Position numbers and translations under genes: made by a program. Shown in pieces: positions 1-13,299 of a DNA stretch of 64,000 nt (its first letter is position 1; each line of letters opens with the position of its first letter). Under the pieces are notes generated by a model. It saw only the letters and a program-made list of their open reading frames with translations, was not told the DNA's origin and searched no databases. This DNA is from Panorpa germanica (lineage: Eukaryota; Arthropoda; Insecta; Mecoptera; Panorpidae): assembly GCA_963678705.1 (NCBI GenBank), contig OY783203.1, positions 30,300,535 to 30,364,534 of the forward strand, read 5' to 3'.

Positions 1-365
1 AGCTTTCATAGCAGTGGTGTATCGATAAGATTTAAAGTAATAGTTTGGTCTCATGGTAAACTATGTTAGTGCAAAACAACTCTAATACACCCTACATCGT
101 ATCAGTACGTAGTATGTATATGTATTGTGACACAACACATGCAAAGAACATAGAAGTTCGAATTAGCCATCGCTTAAGTACGCTTGCAGTGAGCGACAGG
201 CCTTACGCTTTATTATATACCGAAGTGTAACATAATTATTTTACATTGTCATTAAATAACATTTTCAATGTTTAAAATACACTTTATAGTAATATATTGA
301 TGTAATATGTAACAATGTATAACATTGCATAACAATTCTTATTTAAATCAGAAGACATATATATT
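1..365. other. AT-rich non-coding DNA, nothing recognised
   Basis: No open frame of useful length, no terminal repeats and no RNA-gene signature were seen. The sequence is AT-rich up to the first SINE piece. Confidence 0.5.
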
Positions 366-490
366 TTGTTTAATTTATTTAATGTCGGCCTATTTCCGAG
401 TCTGAGTCCTACCACCGACGATGTTGGTAGTTTTTGTGATATCGTGGCCTTCTATCTTACCCACACCGTTGCCTGATAAGACATAAGTAT
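366..490 (-). mobile_element. tRNA-derived SINE, 3' half (SINE copy 1)
   Basis: Read on the minus strand, this has the 3' half of the SINE family found throughout the window: a run about 'GGCCACGATATC', then 'CGGAAATAGGCCGAC' and the tail 'ATTAAATAAATTAAAC'. The tRNA-like head is missing, as expected for a 5'-truncated or decayed copy. The family was recognised by comparing the copies at 6.2, 41.5, 44.1 and 46.8 kb within this window, not by a database search. Confidence 0.65.
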
Positions 491-1560
491 GTATAGTTCA
501 AATTACGAAAGTTAGGCGGCGACTCATACTTAAAATAAGTTGTGGGGTATAAACTGCCGATATAACTAAAAAGCACTGACTTATTTTTCTATAATATATA
601 TATAGAATATTATATATATTCTATATATAATAGATCTTAACACTCACTTTACTTCTATGTAATAAATACCATAGTGTGAATGTTGTATCTATTTTAACAG
701 TGTATATATATGTATATCTATATATATAATTATTTCCAAGTCGCTTTCATGTCATTCAATTAAACAACCCGTGGTAAAACATTAACAGCAAGGGAGAAAT
801 TACATCTACAGTGACGCCTCTAGTTTGTAGAAATACGAATACAATAATGAACGACTATTGAGATATTGGGATGCGTATAGCGTCACAGCCTCACAACCTC
901 ACTACCCAACAGCCCTACAACCCTACAACCCTACGCCTGATAGCCTGACAGCCTTGTATACGCAACAATGTTTCAAACGATTTTCTATAAATACATTAGC
1001 AATATCCGTGTGCTTATAAAGAGGATCTACAAGCATCTTGTAAATTAATTATCTCGTACTAACCTCATTTTACATTACATTTGAGATAATTCAAATTATT
1101 ACAGTTATAAACAAAATATTTGTTGTCGTTACCGTAACCGTAAAACTCATTAAAATCGAACTTAAAGGATCCAAAATTTAAATCAAGGAGTAGAGTTGCT
1201 TCACAAGCTAAATTACAAGGCAAATTAGAGGACAGTGGCCGGATTACCGGATCATCACTGTATTTTCTAGGTTTGGTAGTTAAGGAGGTATAGGACCTTA
1301 ACGTAAATGATGAAAACGTCGTGAAATTTGGAGGGTCGATAAAAATAAGTGAAACACATGCTGTCTCAATATTTTAGAGACCTAGGGTTCATAGTTTTCT
1401 TTTTATACATGATTAAAAATAGTCATTTTCCATACAAATCATAAGTTGTAGCTCAATTTTACCACATAATATAACTTTAAACCATAAAAGAATGGTGACA
1501 CGGCTTTCAAAAACTAGGTGTATATAAAAATAATCCTTTCTGAAACTATGATGAAACTAT
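491..1560. other. AT-rich spacer with a short CCTAC-type tandem run
   Basis: No gene seen. At about 885-955 there is a pyrimidine-rich run of imperfect 'ACAACCCT' and 'AGCCT' units. An AT palindrome lies near 590-630, built on 'ATAGAATATT' and its reverse complement. Nothing else stands out. Confidence 0.45.
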
Positions 1561-1925
1561 GAAAACAAAAACATGTCTTGTTTTATTTTAAAACAGTTAT
1601 GTTTCTCGAAAACAGACTGCTCACACTGAACAGACTGGTTTCGTTTTTCTGTGTATTCCATAAAAATTATAAACATGATAAACAACAACTGACAAGCGCA
1701 AATGTTCTCAAAAAACAAAACAGCGTGTTCAAATCAAGCAGACTAAAAAACAACCACAAATGTGTTTTCCTTTGATCTAACCGAATCCAGATGGGAATGT
1801 GTTCTGTTTACTAAAACAGTTTTTAAAGACAAAAATGTTTTAAGGACTGTCTCTTTGGTGTATTTGCTGTCTATTGGTGTTTTTGTTCGTGGTTTATTGT
1901 TTTGTCTTTCTGGTGTGAAACCGTC
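1561..1925 (+). mobile_element. TIR MITE family 1, copy A (left end missing)
   Basis: This is one of five copies of a roughly 370-410 bp element sharing an internal core: 'TTTTATTTTAAAACAGTT', 'CACTGAACAGACTGG', 'CATGATAAACAACAACTGAC', 'CAAGCGCAAATGTTC'. The right end closes with a decayed 'TCTGGTGTGAAACCG', the inverted form of the family end 'CCGTTTTCACACCAGA'. The left terminal repeat cannot be found, so this copy has lost about 60 bp. Short open frames inside (for example 1578-1775) are conserved between copies only because the DNA is. They contain no known transposase motif, so I treat the element as non-coding. Confidence 0.8.
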
Positions 1926-2274
1926 ATTACCGAATGTCTTTTGTGTCTGAATATAAACACATGCAACTGTCATACGCTTGCTATAAAGTAATATATCCCG
2001 TTTATTAAATTCGGTGTCATATCTTCTACGTATTATACATTAAACGTATATATTTAATAATATGCACACACTGTTTAATTAGATATAAAATACTTTATTG
2101 TATTATATTGGGGACAAGATAGATAACCAAATAGCAGACAGATATTCGACAGACGTTGCTATAGTTTACTTATCAACAATATTTAGTTATCATTGTTGTC
2201 ACAAGAGCATCCACAAATATTTTATGCTTCAATACGGATTCCAATATGACTTCTGTTCAATGTTCGATATTGTT

Positions 2275-2346
2275 TTATCATTTACTTTATTTAACGGCAA
2301 CCTATTTCCGGTACTAACGACCTCCTATTATGCTGTCAGTGTTTAA
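2275..2346 (-). mobile_element. SINE 3' tail fragment (SINE copy 2)
   Basis: The minus strand reads '...CGGAAATAGGTTGCCG' followed by 'TTAAATAAAG', which matches the 3' end of the SINE family. Only about 70 bp are legible. It lies just before a Helitron-type 3' end. Confidence 0.5.
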
Positions 2347-2392
2347 GGTGTTATTAAAGCCTAATATATCATATGTATGAATTTATTTATCA

Positions 2393-2600
2393 CTAGCTGA
2401 CCCGACAGATGTCTTGTCCAAATTTCAATAAATGTTTTTACAATTTTTCGTCACAATTTGACAATCAGCTAGCAAACCACATTTGCGCACATAGTTGCAA
2501 AAATCTCAGAAATATTTGGCAAATTTTCCAAAATTTTTCCACTTAAACAACATTAACCGAACACCATTTAATTTTCATTTATTTAGGTATGAACATAAAA
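2393..2600 (-). mobile_element. Helitron 3'-end relic
   Basis: Read on the minus strand, the segment finishes with 'CATCTGTCGGGTCAGCTAG' followed by T. Helitrons end in CTRR (here CTAG) just after a GC-rich hairpin and insert between A and T; the host T/A flank is present. The inward extent is uncertain because no matching 5' TC end was found, so 2600 is only a rough limit. It may be a 5'-truncated non-autonomous copy. The second Helitron in this window (43.37 kb) has a different internal sequence but the same 'GGGACAGCTAG' type of ending. Confidence 0.5.
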
Positions 2601-3590
2601 TTGTTTTTGCTGTTTTTGCTTTTGTATTTCTATTAGGTGTTTCATTTTTGTTACTTTTCTAGGTTTGTTTTTATGTTTTTCTTTCTTATATAACAATCTC
2701 TCTAACGTCTTCAGTGTCATGCTCTAAATATAAACTATTTGAATAAATATATAAAAATATTAAAGTAATAATTCAAAAAACAAATCTAATTAAATAAATT
2801 TTTAAATTATTATTTTGTAATGTTTATCTTAAAATTGAATTTTTTTTTAAATTTAAATAAATTTTTTGATCCTCAAATTATTGTCTTCAACCTTGATCTC
2901 CTCTTTTAATAATTAATTGATCAATCTTTAACCTTTTTTTACAATGGTCCAACTATAAATTTAAAAATTATATGCTGCCTCACAAAAAAAAGGTTACTCA
3001 TTCTTGATTTAAAAATTCCTTTAGACAATCCAGCTCCTCTCTATTACGTTATGCAAATTGTTATTTGTTCCAGAGTATTATATATAATATTTACAATATA
3101 TATTTACGAAGTACTAATATTCTTTCATCTTAGAAACAGAATTGTAAAAGAATGAAAAAAAAGAATATTCTATTTTCATAAGTTATATCAAATATTTTTC
3201 CAGTTTATCTTAACAATCATTTCAATTTAGAGAAGACCCTACTTAGAGTTCACGTGTACCTTATATAAAAGGTAAAGAACTTTGAAACAGCATGGAATTA
3301 CGACTATGAAAAATAAAAAGCTAGGCCCTTATGTCAAGAAAGTATTGACATACCGATAAAGGGTTCCACAGCTTCATTTGATACAAAGTATTTTTATATA
3401 AAATAATAAGCAGTTTAATGATTTATATTCCTGGGATACAAGAATGAACAAATCCAGTAGCAACAACTCTAAGACCCTAGCAACTAGCGATGTCAATTCT
3501 CAAACCACAATGAAATAAATATTTACTTTGAGATTGCATAACAAATGTGACGTCATTGCTCGGAAAATCTGACAATTGGTAATTTATAAG
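2601..3590. other. AT-rich spacer
   Basis: Very AT-rich, with T-runs and no legible gene or repeat boundary. It may include the eroded body of the Helitron to its left. Confidence 0.4.
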
Positions 3591-3765
3591 ATTTGAAAGG
3601 TATATTTTCCCATTAAAAAGGAAATGCTTTATCAACACACGAAATTCAAATTCCATTGTTATGAAAATTACAAAAGTAGCATCACTAAAACCACTGTAAT
3701 TCATAAACTAATAGTCGTAATGTCGTGAAATTTTGACACATATCTTTGGTACTATCTATATGCTA
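3590..3765 (-). mobile_element. mariner (irritans-type) 5'-end relic 1
   Basis: On the minus strand a methionine codon opens 'MEFEFRVLIKHFLFNGK', which aligns with 'MDQKQFRVLILHCFLMGK' of the better preserved mariner at 37.86 kb and with the known start of irritans mariners such as Himar1 (MEKKEFRVLIKYCFLKGK). The leader upstream of the start is also shared ('AAAATTTCACGAC', 'AGTTTATGAATTACAG'). After about 20 residues the reading is lost and no terminal inverted repeat is visible. It is an old, heavily decayed fragment holding only the start of the N-terminal DNA-binding domain. Confidence 0.75.
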
Positions 3766-4070
3766 TCATACGAATTTATTGAGTTATGTAATAAAACATT
3801 TAAACTTAATAATATAAACTCAGAAAATATAGCACCATTTCGGAAATCAAACCGTAAGACACAGCAGTTTAGTGTGATTACTTCAACTCTACCGCTAATT
3901 TAACATATTTCCAGTTTAACAAATTATAAGACTGCATTATCATGTAAAGTAAATTACAAGCTAAACACAGTTACGTAACTGTAAGGTTTATTTAACATTA
4001 AAACGTATCTTTAAACGTAACATACATTTCTTTAGGACTGTGTAATATATTTAACGTTTCATATAAACTA

Positions 4071-4074
<4 letters not shown>

Positions 4075-4120
<46 letters not shown>
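4075..4120. repeat. (AT)n microsatellite
   Basis: An uninterrupted run of alternating T and A of about 45 bp within a longer AT-only segment. It is one of five such arrays in the window. Confidence 0.95.
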
Positions 4121-4124
<4 letters not shown>

Positions 4125-6225
4125 TATATAAAATATATTTTTTTTCACCATAATATAAAATATTTTAACTTTATTATATTGTAACATTTGTTCAAAATTT
4201 GAAATTTCTTTTTCAATTTGTAAATTAGTTAGCACATATACAAAATTCCAACTTGCTAGCGCAATTTTTACTTTGCGCTTTACGCGCCCCCAAATAATTG
4301 TTTTGTATAATATAACATTAACCTAACAAAAATTATGTAGAATCGTAATTCTTTATGTTAAATATAGCTTAAATAAATGTAACTATATGTCATAACTGTA
4401 TTAGAATTGAACAGTAACATAGTCCTCTTATTATTTCTTGAAATGTTTTAATTTGTTATAATCCAATAGTTTTAATGTAAGTTTATTTGTTTAACATGAA
4501 AACTCGGTCGACAATCTCATTGTTTGTTTTCAAGCTTTAATTCATTTATCGAGCGTTGAGCTTTTTGTTACGTACTCCCTCATACAAATGAACAATACCA
4601 AAAGATAGACAAAGACAACAATATTTCTCTCATACAACTAACTGCCACTACAGTTTAGATACGTTGTAACGACTACGTTGAATTTTATCTGACGTAAGTA
4701 ATCGTAGACACACTCTAGCTACGGTGCTACGGCGCTACGATGCTACGTTATGACAGCTCTAACTACGCTTGTCGGGACATTCATTTTTTGTTAGATGGTT
4801 ATACAAATATAAGTATGACAAATACGAATACGTAAACAAACATAAAAACAAAATCAAAAACTCGGAATCGATGAAAATTATTAACATACAAATGAGATTT
4901 TATTGACAAATATATTCCAAAAAAAATAAGTAAATTACCAATGTGTTTTTTTATGTTTTTATAATTATTTTGTGACTGTCAATGTCAATATTGATGAACC
5001 TAACAAATAACTTTTTCAATGCAAATGTAATTATATTTTTGAATAACTAAATATGAAATATATGTCACTGTATCAATTTCACTGCTGTGACATAAAAATC
5101 ATAACACCTTTTTGTAATAAAATGGGACACAAGGAATAGTAGCGGGTCATCCACATCACGTTATATCTTATGTAACATTGCTTACGTTACATAAAATACA
5201 TATTTGTTATATAAGATAAACCTTAAGTATATGCTAAAGAAAGTTTTACTTTGTTTTTGACACTTTCTGATATAAAACTGTGATTTTTTCATCATTTTGG
5301 GAAGAAACAAAACTGTATATCTTATAAATTATTATATCTATACACTTTAAATGTTTATGTTGACTACCATCTCAAGAAACTTCTTAAAATGATAAGACAG
5401 TTGATTTCTGGTGTTGGTGTATAATATGTATTACGTATTTTGTAAATAAATAAATAAAGGTTTGAAGGCTGAATAAGCTGAAGCCAAAATAAAACTAATA
5501 AAAAACTATATTTTCCGGGAACTAACTACGCTTCTTCAATATATTTACAGACAAACAAATTAGTATGAACAATGTCTTCTACGAACCATATTTGTTTGTA
5601 TATGCCAGGAATTTAAACGCCTACGTATCTTGAGTCTTTTAAAGTAATTCTAGATAAAATCCGCGATGGTGACACTCTGCCAAGACTTTAATTAAGGTTT
5701 ACTTTAGCCGGAAATGACAGCAATGTACCGCTGCATCGCTAATTCAATCCAAGGGGAATTAGTAACTTAACAAAATGACTTATATAAATAATAGATACAT
5801 TTAGAGAATAATAATTAAAACATCTCATACATGAGTCGTCCAGAATGAAAGTTGGCCAGATACTTTGATATAATTTGTCAAAAATATTACAATGTATAAC
5901 ATAATACGAGTATATATAAAATATTAATTTAACTATTTTAATTTACTATTTAAAGTAAATAGTTTGTTAAACAGCTTATACTACAGTCATTTTATTATGT
6001 AATTTAATTATATTACAAAAATGTTTCAAGATTTATTGCGAGATGACGTTTTAATAATATTGTAACGATTTTCTTAGTTTCACAAAAACATGTACTAGCC
6101 AAATTTGATTCTGGATGACACATATATTCTTCAAACTTCAAATTAAAGTTTTTATGTAATGTTACATATTAAAGTACAAGTTAAAATACAAAGTTTTAAT
6201 TCTCTTTATATTATTTAATTAACAA
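4121..6225. other. AT-rich spacer with a 'GCTACG' cluster
   Basis: No gene recognised. At 4695-4760 the unit 'GCTACG' or 'GCTACGG' recurs at least four times with spacing of 6-9 bp, a slightly more CpG-rich patch in otherwise AT-rich DNA. No inverted-repeat ends or long frames were found. Confidence 0.4.
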
Positions 6226-6452
6226 GACGACGTAGTGGTGGAGAGCATTTATACTTGATCGTAGACTGCTGTGTCTTCGTGTTTGATCCCCGGACTAGCG
6301 CTATATTGTCTGTGTTTGGTTGTTATTTAAATTATGTGCTAGCATAATCATAAATTTATTATCCAATGATGGTGTAGCCCACATATATGAGACCACAACG
6401 AGATTGCCAACGTCGAATTGAATCTAAAATAAGTCAACGTTAAATAAATAAA
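6226..6452 (+). mobile_element. tRNA-derived SINE (SINE copy 3, near full length)
   Basis: This is one of the most complete copies. The head 'GTAGTGGTGGAGAGCATT' resembles a tRNA A-box region, and 'GTGTTTGATCCCCGG' about 45 bp later matches an internal RNA polymerase III B box (GGTTCGANNCC type). The body continues with 'TATATTGTCTGTGTTTGG', 'CATAATCATAAATTTATTA' and 'TGTAGCCCACATATATGAG'. The tail is 'GTCAACGTTAAATAAATAAA'. SINEs do not encode protein; they are transcribed by RNA polymerase III and copied by a partner LINE. The resemblance to tRNA-headed lepidopteran SINEs is an inference from structure. Confidence 0.8.
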
Positions 6453-7508
6453 ATGTTAACATGTAACATGTTTTTATCTAATACTACATTTTATTATTTA
6501 CATAAATTTAATATAATTTTGTTACGTTGTCATTAAATAAATGCAAATGATTTTACTAGTATATTTGTTTAATATAAGTTTATTTACGTTAGAAATCATA
6601 AATTTATGTCGAAAGATAACTTTTTATAACAGGTAAACTTTATTATGTTAAAAAACTTTAAATCCACATAAAATCTTAGCTATTTTCTAATTAACAATCA
6701 CCCTGTAAACACAAAGCATAAATGTTATGTAAATGGAACTTTCTTATCGTTAACATTGGTAAAATCTCATTTTGTATTTCCTCAGATTTTCAATCTAAGA
6801 GAGTAGTAACTTTGTTGAAGACGACGCATGACATTATAACTTTGATTAAGTTTTTTAATTAGACTTTCTAATTTTAACGAATACAATATACTAGTATGTT
6901 TGTTTAATGGTATTCTGTATTCTGGATTCATCTACATATATTTAACCAAAATCAAGAAATAGACAAAATGACGAAAATTTTACCACTGAATTATGTATAT
7001 ATACGTTGAAAATGAGTATTAAATTTCGCGCTGTGAAATTATAAAGTTTAGAAACCTCAAACTTCGCTTCTGACATTGTTTTACGTATAATATCCTCGAA
7101 TAAATCTCCTGGGCGTACTACGTTCATATTTATCATTATCATATACTCGTAAGTAATTACTTATTGCGAATAACTGATTTGAATACAATTTCCTTAGTCT
7201 AAATAATCCACGAGAATAATTTTATAATGCATATTTGTTGGTTGTTCAAGTTGGAGTTAAGTTGGAGTTGGATTCCCATATACAAACACTTGTTTCAACT
7301 TCGAGACCTTGACTTGTTCAAGATTTTTACTTTGAAAATTGAAAATATTACCGGGTAATATCAAATTTCCATAATAATATCATGAAACGTAAAGCTAATT
7401 TGTACTTTCAAAACACAATACTAGATTTCTAGTTTTAAATAAATAAAATTATATTCAGAATTATAGAAGTGTATTAGATTTTCTCTTGTCCCTAGGGATT
7501 GGATGAAT
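6453..7508. other. AT-rich spacer
   Basis: No gene, repeat end or RNA gene recognised. The short frames here have no recognisable content. Confidence 0.4.
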
Positions 7509-7887
7509 GCTGTTTCACACCAGAAAGACAGTTCAATAAAACACAAACAAAAACTTGTTTTTCTGAACAAAAACACCAAAGAGACAGTTCTTAAAACATT
7601 TTTGTCTTTAAAAACACATTGCCATCTGGATTTGGTAAGATCAAAGGTAAACACGTTTGCTGTTGTTTGAACACACAGTTTTGTTTTTTGTGTACATTTG
7701 CGCTTGTCAGTTGTTGTTTATCATGTTTATAATTTTTATGAGACACACAAAAAGATACTAAAAACAAAACCAGTCTGTTCAGTGTGAACAGTCTGTTTTC
7801 TAAAGACTGAACTGTTTTAAAATAAAACAAAATATGTTTTTGTTTTGTTTTTTGACGACAAAACTGTCTCTCTGGTGTGAAACTGGC
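7509..7887 (-). mobile_element. TIR MITE family 1, copy B
   Basis: Inverted relative to copies A, C and D. Both ends are legible: left 'GCTGTTTCACACCAGAAAGA' and right 'CTGTCTCTCTGGTGTGAAAC', which are inverted repeats of one another. The core shows the same blocks as copy A in reverse ('GTCAGTTGTTGTTTATCATG', 'CCAGTCTGTTCAGTGTGAAC'). About 380 bp long. The short frame at 7591-7830 is the same non-protein frame that recurs in the other copies. No target-site duplication could be fixed. Confidence 0.85.
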
Positions 7888-10008
7888 ATTATTAAAGTGA
7901 ACTAACGACTAATGGAGCTACATTTAGTTATTCATAGTTTCATTTAAATTGAATAATTAGGTCACTGCTACGGTCTAAATATAACTAAAGTTTATTCGAA
8001 ACGAAATCAGTTAGTCAGGTGTTTTACTGTCCTATAACTCGTACAGTATCAATGCATAATTCAATTTCGATACCCGACACGGATGGATATATCAGACTCG
8101 AGCATCAATTGTTTTACGATGCTGAGTGCTGACATTTGTAACAAAATTATCACATTATCCGTTAACTATTACTACCTAATTTAAAATGATGCGCTAACTG
8201 AAAATAACATTAAAGAAATATACGACGACATAACCTTGACAATTAATAGCCGCCATCTTTGAAATTATAGAATGATATTTTTTAATATTTCTGTTCGATA
8301 ATATTTGTCATTTCATGTCATTTGTTATTATTTACTCAAGTTTGACATAATTCTGTGACATAGTCATTACATAACTTTAAAAGATATTAGAAAGCTTTTA
8401 CTAATATATTCCTTTACTACAAATATGTAACATTATATCATCTTGCATTTGAGATTACACGACATAAATGCATAGACTACGTCTCCACCGAAAAGACGAA
8501 TTTCTTCGAAACAAATATTGTTTGCAGACCTCTGCTAATATTTGACTTTGATCCAATTCTCATTGCTGTGACACTTGGCAGATATTGAGTTCCATTTCTA
8601 ACCTCAAAATTCGTACATTAGATTAAAATAAAAATATCACCACCTTTCGCGAAAAAATTGCGTTTTTCTGTTGATTTAAAATGACACCTCTTGTTGAAAG
8701 ACCATATATTAATTTAACTGTAAACGTATTTGCTACATGAATATTACGCTACATTTACATATTGTGTTGATTTATCAAAAGAACTATATAGAAAATAAGA
8801 ATTATTAATATATACCAATGCCCAATAAGTTGAACAATTTTACACACCAGAATATAGAAGTCATAATTATTTAAAAAAGAAACTCAGTTAACAATTACCA
8901 TCTACTTTGCGTAATACTCTTAACAAGGACCATTTAGAATCAATTTCATAGTTACAATTAAGTTAGCTATTTTGTTGCATTTTAATAATCATTTTCGTAT
9001 TATTATTCTACTTTGTAAATGTGTTCGCCAAGTTGATTCACATTAATATAAATATAGTTATTAATTACTGTTTCAATTTCGTAATTATATTTCTTTGCAC
9101 AATTTCATTTTAGTATTTGATTGAATGATTCAAATTTTAATAAAACAGTGTAGCCTAACAAAGCATTTGGTTCTTTTTGACAAAATGAAATCAAGATTTC
9201 TGCTCTAGTAGTTATCATTCAATTTTCCGTTTTATTGGAGAATCATTCAGAAAAAGAAATCAACCACTTTTCTTTTGCGATAATTATTTTCATAGAAAAT
9301 CTAATAACAAGGGACTTGTTTCATAGTAACCCAGTCTCAATCTTAACTACTCCTATCTTTTATCAAGTCGCGTTATAAAGGAACCGTATGAGCTATAGAG
9401 GTTTAGGGGTTAAGGGGGATATGGTGGTATAAGATGTTTTATGTGAAAGGGAAGGGAAGGAAGGGAAAGTAGGGGTTGTAAGAGTTGTAGGGGTCGTAGT
9501 CATAGTCGTAGGGGACCGTTGGCGTCGCCAGATGGCTACATGGAGTCTGGAGTCTGGAGGTCTATCCTCGAGTTGATAAAAAATGTTTTGTAAACGCAAA
9601 GATTCACGAATTATTTTCAAAGGGCACTCAGAGTCAGTTCCCATTCTTGAAACAATACGGAAATAAAATATTCTCTCTCTATCCTTTGGGACAGTGATGT
9701 TCAACCTTTCTGGAACAGCGGGATAAAATAGGTCCCTTAAAGAGTATATAAATAATAAGTGTAGAAGGATAAACTCCCTGTTTATAAATGATTAATTACA
9801 ACAATTTTGAAAATACGCGAGTATATTTAAAGAATTAGAGTTTTACTTTATGTACATTTAATAGAAGAATTACGCTGAATCAACTATTTTTACCGTTATT
9901 GTGCTATTGATACTGTCAATAGATTAATAATATTTAGAGATGCCTGGCAATGATCTTTTGATATTTATTTGAGTGCATTACCTTTCGATAGTTACGAGTA
10001 TTAGCACT
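7888..10008. other. AT-rich spacer with a purine-rich patch
   Basis: No gene recognised. At 9400-9510 the plus strand is strongly G/A-rich ('GGGAAGGGAAGGAAGGGAAA', then repeated 'GTAGGGGT' units), followed at 9538-9560 by tandem 'TGGAGTC' units. The frame at 9393-9704 on the other strand is produced by this low-complexity composition (Thr/Pro/Ser runs) and is not a gene. Confidence 0.45.
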
Positions 10009-10260
10009 TAAAACAATATATACATTTGTAACACATAATTTATAATTTATAAATACGAGTATGGGTATTTAAAATATAGAGATTAAAGTTTCTCTGCTTT
10101 CAAATATCAGCTTATGGTACTCAGGTATATTACAGTTTTCTCTATTTGATGAGTACTGGGAGCATTGAAGAATAATTTGCTTTACTTGTAGTGGGATATT
10201 ACATTGTTCGCAAATTGGACTAATATTTTTATGATCTGTATTAAATAAAGTTTACAAATT
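10009..10260 (-). mobile_element. LINE 3' end with zinc-knuckle C-terminus (LINE family X, copy 1)
   Basis: The minus strand encodes a readable tail from about 10255 to a stop at 10069-10071: 'NTDHKNISPICEQCNIP', then 'LQVKQIILQCSQY' and later 'YHKLIFESRETLISIF'. The spacing C-x2-C ... C followed by an aromatic residue is the C-terminal zinc knuckle found after the reverse transcriptase in I/Jockey/R1-type LINEs. After the stop comes a short 3' UTR beginning 'ATACCCATACTCGTA', shared with the copy at 28.2 kb. The copy is 5'-truncated, as is usual for LINEs. Nothing of the reverse transcriptase remains. Confidence 0.75.
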
Positions 10261-10369
10261 ATAATTTGCCGTGAACATTAGTTGTTTTCAAATATGTGTT
10301 GTATTTTAAATTCAATAAAACGAAATCATTTGGATTGATTTCCATTTTTAATGATAAGAGGAGCGCTGT

Positions 10370-10445
10370 ATTTACTTGGTTTGATTGTTATGCATAAATT
10401 TAATAGGCAATGGTGTAGCCTACATATATGAATAAGGTCGTCGTT
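10370..10445 (+). mobile_element. SINE body fragment (SINE copy 4)
   Basis: 'TTTGATTGTTATGCATAA', 'TTTAATAGGCAATGGTG' and 'TAGCCTACATATATGA' match the central part of the SINE family. Head and tail are not legible. It lies about 110 bp from the LINE end to its left. Confidence 0.55.
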
Positions 10446-13299
10446 GATAGGATATAACAAAACTAATTGTTCATAAATGCATGCAATATTCATATTTGTA
10501 TATCAATATCTTGCCTTTATTTTTAATTAATGTTAGTTTTAAGATTTCTTTGTCTTAATTCATTTATATTTTATGCCTAGTTGTTTTTATATACACATAT
10601 ACACTTCTCTATGTGGGCAAGCCCTAATATTGCTTATGTAAACATCCTTTGTTTCACGATCCATTTCTACTAGACGACACTACGTTTGTGTTCGTATTTC
10701 TTTCTTATTAACTCAACTCTTAAACGTAACGCACGCATAACTTTTGGTGCATAAACAGAAAATAATAATTACACATATTATTATATATAACTTAAACCGT
10801 GAGTTACATTTACTTAGTGTCGTAACTAGTATTTTCATCAATTAAAATATTTAATCACTTTATATGTAATTCAATAGTGTAGTTTTAAAATAAATGTAAT
10901 CTAAAAAAAGTTCTGATGTTTTGCTGTGTCTTTTGATATAAATAAAAAATTGCTATTAATTAATTAATAACAAAAAGGTCCTTCATTACAAATTGCACCC
11001 TAAGCTATTGAAAGGAACTGAGCGACATTTGCCGTTCGAGAACTTGGATACCGCCGACAGATCGCAGATACGCCCTAGCCAGCCTATAGATCTCTATAAG
11101 GTCCAATCTCCCCAAACACTAATTATTTATTTGTTAAAATGTAACAAAAATAAAAAAATGAATTTTTCTATCTAGGTTTAATATCTTAGGAGAAAATTAT
11201 TTGTAAATTTCTCGTTTCTGAGAATAGTAAATTTGTGATAGCACAGTGACCGAGGCTGTCGAGGCACTGAGACGTTGACGTTATTTATTACATATTATGT
11301 TTAGGAAGTCGTGTGGTTTATTTATACGAAGCCTCGACACCAAAATATGATTTGTAGAAGGTTCCATCATCGATAATATGATATTATCATCTTCATATTA
11401 ATAATATAAACATACCATGAAAACAATATCGGGTTCAAAGTGTTCAAAGATGCGGTCAATGCCTTCGATAGAAAACGAGTATTACTTTCGATTGTTTATT
11501 ATTTCTATATCTATTTTGTTTTTGTTATACGAGAATATAATAACATCAGTAATTAATGAAATGTTGTTCACGGACTCGTAGGCACCCGACGACACCGATT
11601 AGACAGTATCGACACTACCCTCTGCTTCTCGTATCACAAGGGATGAAAGTTCAACTAGAATAATATAACAAACAACCTATCATGTTACTACTTATAAACA
11701 TTTTATTGATATATAGAGTGTATCAATAAGGAAAAGATGTTTTATTTTTTGAATAACAGGAAAAATAATAAATATATACCAGTTTCACTTTTATTATTGT
11801 GAAACTAATACTTGGGAAATATTTATGGAATATAACATTATTAATACTACCTTTTTGGCTCTTATGACAGACGACCTTCGGTTTCGCAAAAAAACAATTT
11901 GTGTCATTGTAAAAAAACAATGTGTTTTTCAGCTTCTCAGGAAGAAAATAAACCTTGGAATTAAATTGTAACAAGCTCGTAGTACTCTTTCTGATCTGGG
12001 TTACGAGTATACTCAATATATACATACTAAGTATATACATTCATGTATATTATATATTCTATGTCCAAATACAGAAGTATGTGCATATTTAAAAATTGCT
12101 GAATGTACATACTATATACCAGATATTATTTTCTCATTATGGAGCATATATGAATACACAAGGAAAATCTAATGTTATATGGGTATGAAATAGGTTTCTA
12201 ATATTTAATTTTCTTTCTCACAAAGAGTAATTAAAATAATTAGAAAACAAACAACTCAATTATATTCATTTAAATATAAATTTGATTCCAATCTAAAATG
12301 CTAAGGATTGTCACGAATGCACCATGATTTGTACCTAATAACATAATACATCGGGATCTGGATAAACCCACAGTTAATGAAGAAATAGTGCTAAGAATCA
12401 AAACATGCAAAGAGATAATACTTGAACATTCAAACAATTTGGCCAGCTGTCTAATGTTCAATAATTTCATAGTACGCAGACTAAAAAAGAAAGTACCTCA
12501 GGACCTATTAACCAACTAATTAGAATCTAGGATCTATTAAAATTGAGGGATGAACCGCGCAAGACACTTTATTATTTTTACATGCCTACCACTGAATGTC
12601 CTCTAAACAGGACAGATTGTAATAATCTATGGAAATCAAATTAAAAAAAAAATTTAATGGACTTAAATGTTAGATTTTAGAATTAGTCTCATTACACGAA
12701 ACAGAAAAACCTTTTCGATTTGTATAATTTCGTTTTGTAATATACACTTAGTACTGAGCTATCGTACCATGTAGCTAGACTACAATTGAATCTAACGCAT
12801 ATTCGCATGATGCAACGCATGTGGACTTATGATAAGGTTAAGCTATTATGTGAGCTAAAGTATTATACTCGTATATGACACAAGCTATAACTCATGGATT
12901 TAAATCACGGCTTATGCTATTTTTCATGGTAAGTAATATTTCTATATAAAAACGAATTTAGTCACCCTTAATACCTCCTCTAATGTCGGATTAAATATTA
13001 CACCACATTTAGACCCAGAAATAATTGCTCTCTTTCAGAAGCGACTTAGATTTGAAAACAATCAGAAGCGGCACTACTTTCTAGTGTTTTCTTACAGTAA
13101 ACCATATCTTAGCACAGTAAAACTTAAGCATTCCCTTTTAAGTTATAGCAATTTATAGCCAAGCAATGAAAATACCAAAGTAAATAAGACTAAACAGTCT
13201 CGGAGTAACCATCTAGCCGCCACTAGACAAAAAAATATTTCGATATTAAAAAGTATAACTAGATACAATTGATTTCGCATAAAAGCTAAGAAAATAAGC
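10446..13299. other. AT-rich spacer
   Basis: No gene recognised. Frames of 60-105 codons occur at 10993-11175, 11723-12040 and 12270-12470, but none shows a motif, a signal peptide or simple homology to anything I know. No terminal repeats were found. Confidence 0.4.

Noticed and set aside
9393-9704. 103-codon minus-strand frame rich in Thr, Pro and Ser
   Set aside because: Produced by a purine-rich low-complexity run; no domain and no supporting context.
11723-12040. 105-codon minus-strand frame
   Set aside because: Aromatic and Ile-rich as expected from AT-rich DNA. No LINE, transposase or host motif could be identified.
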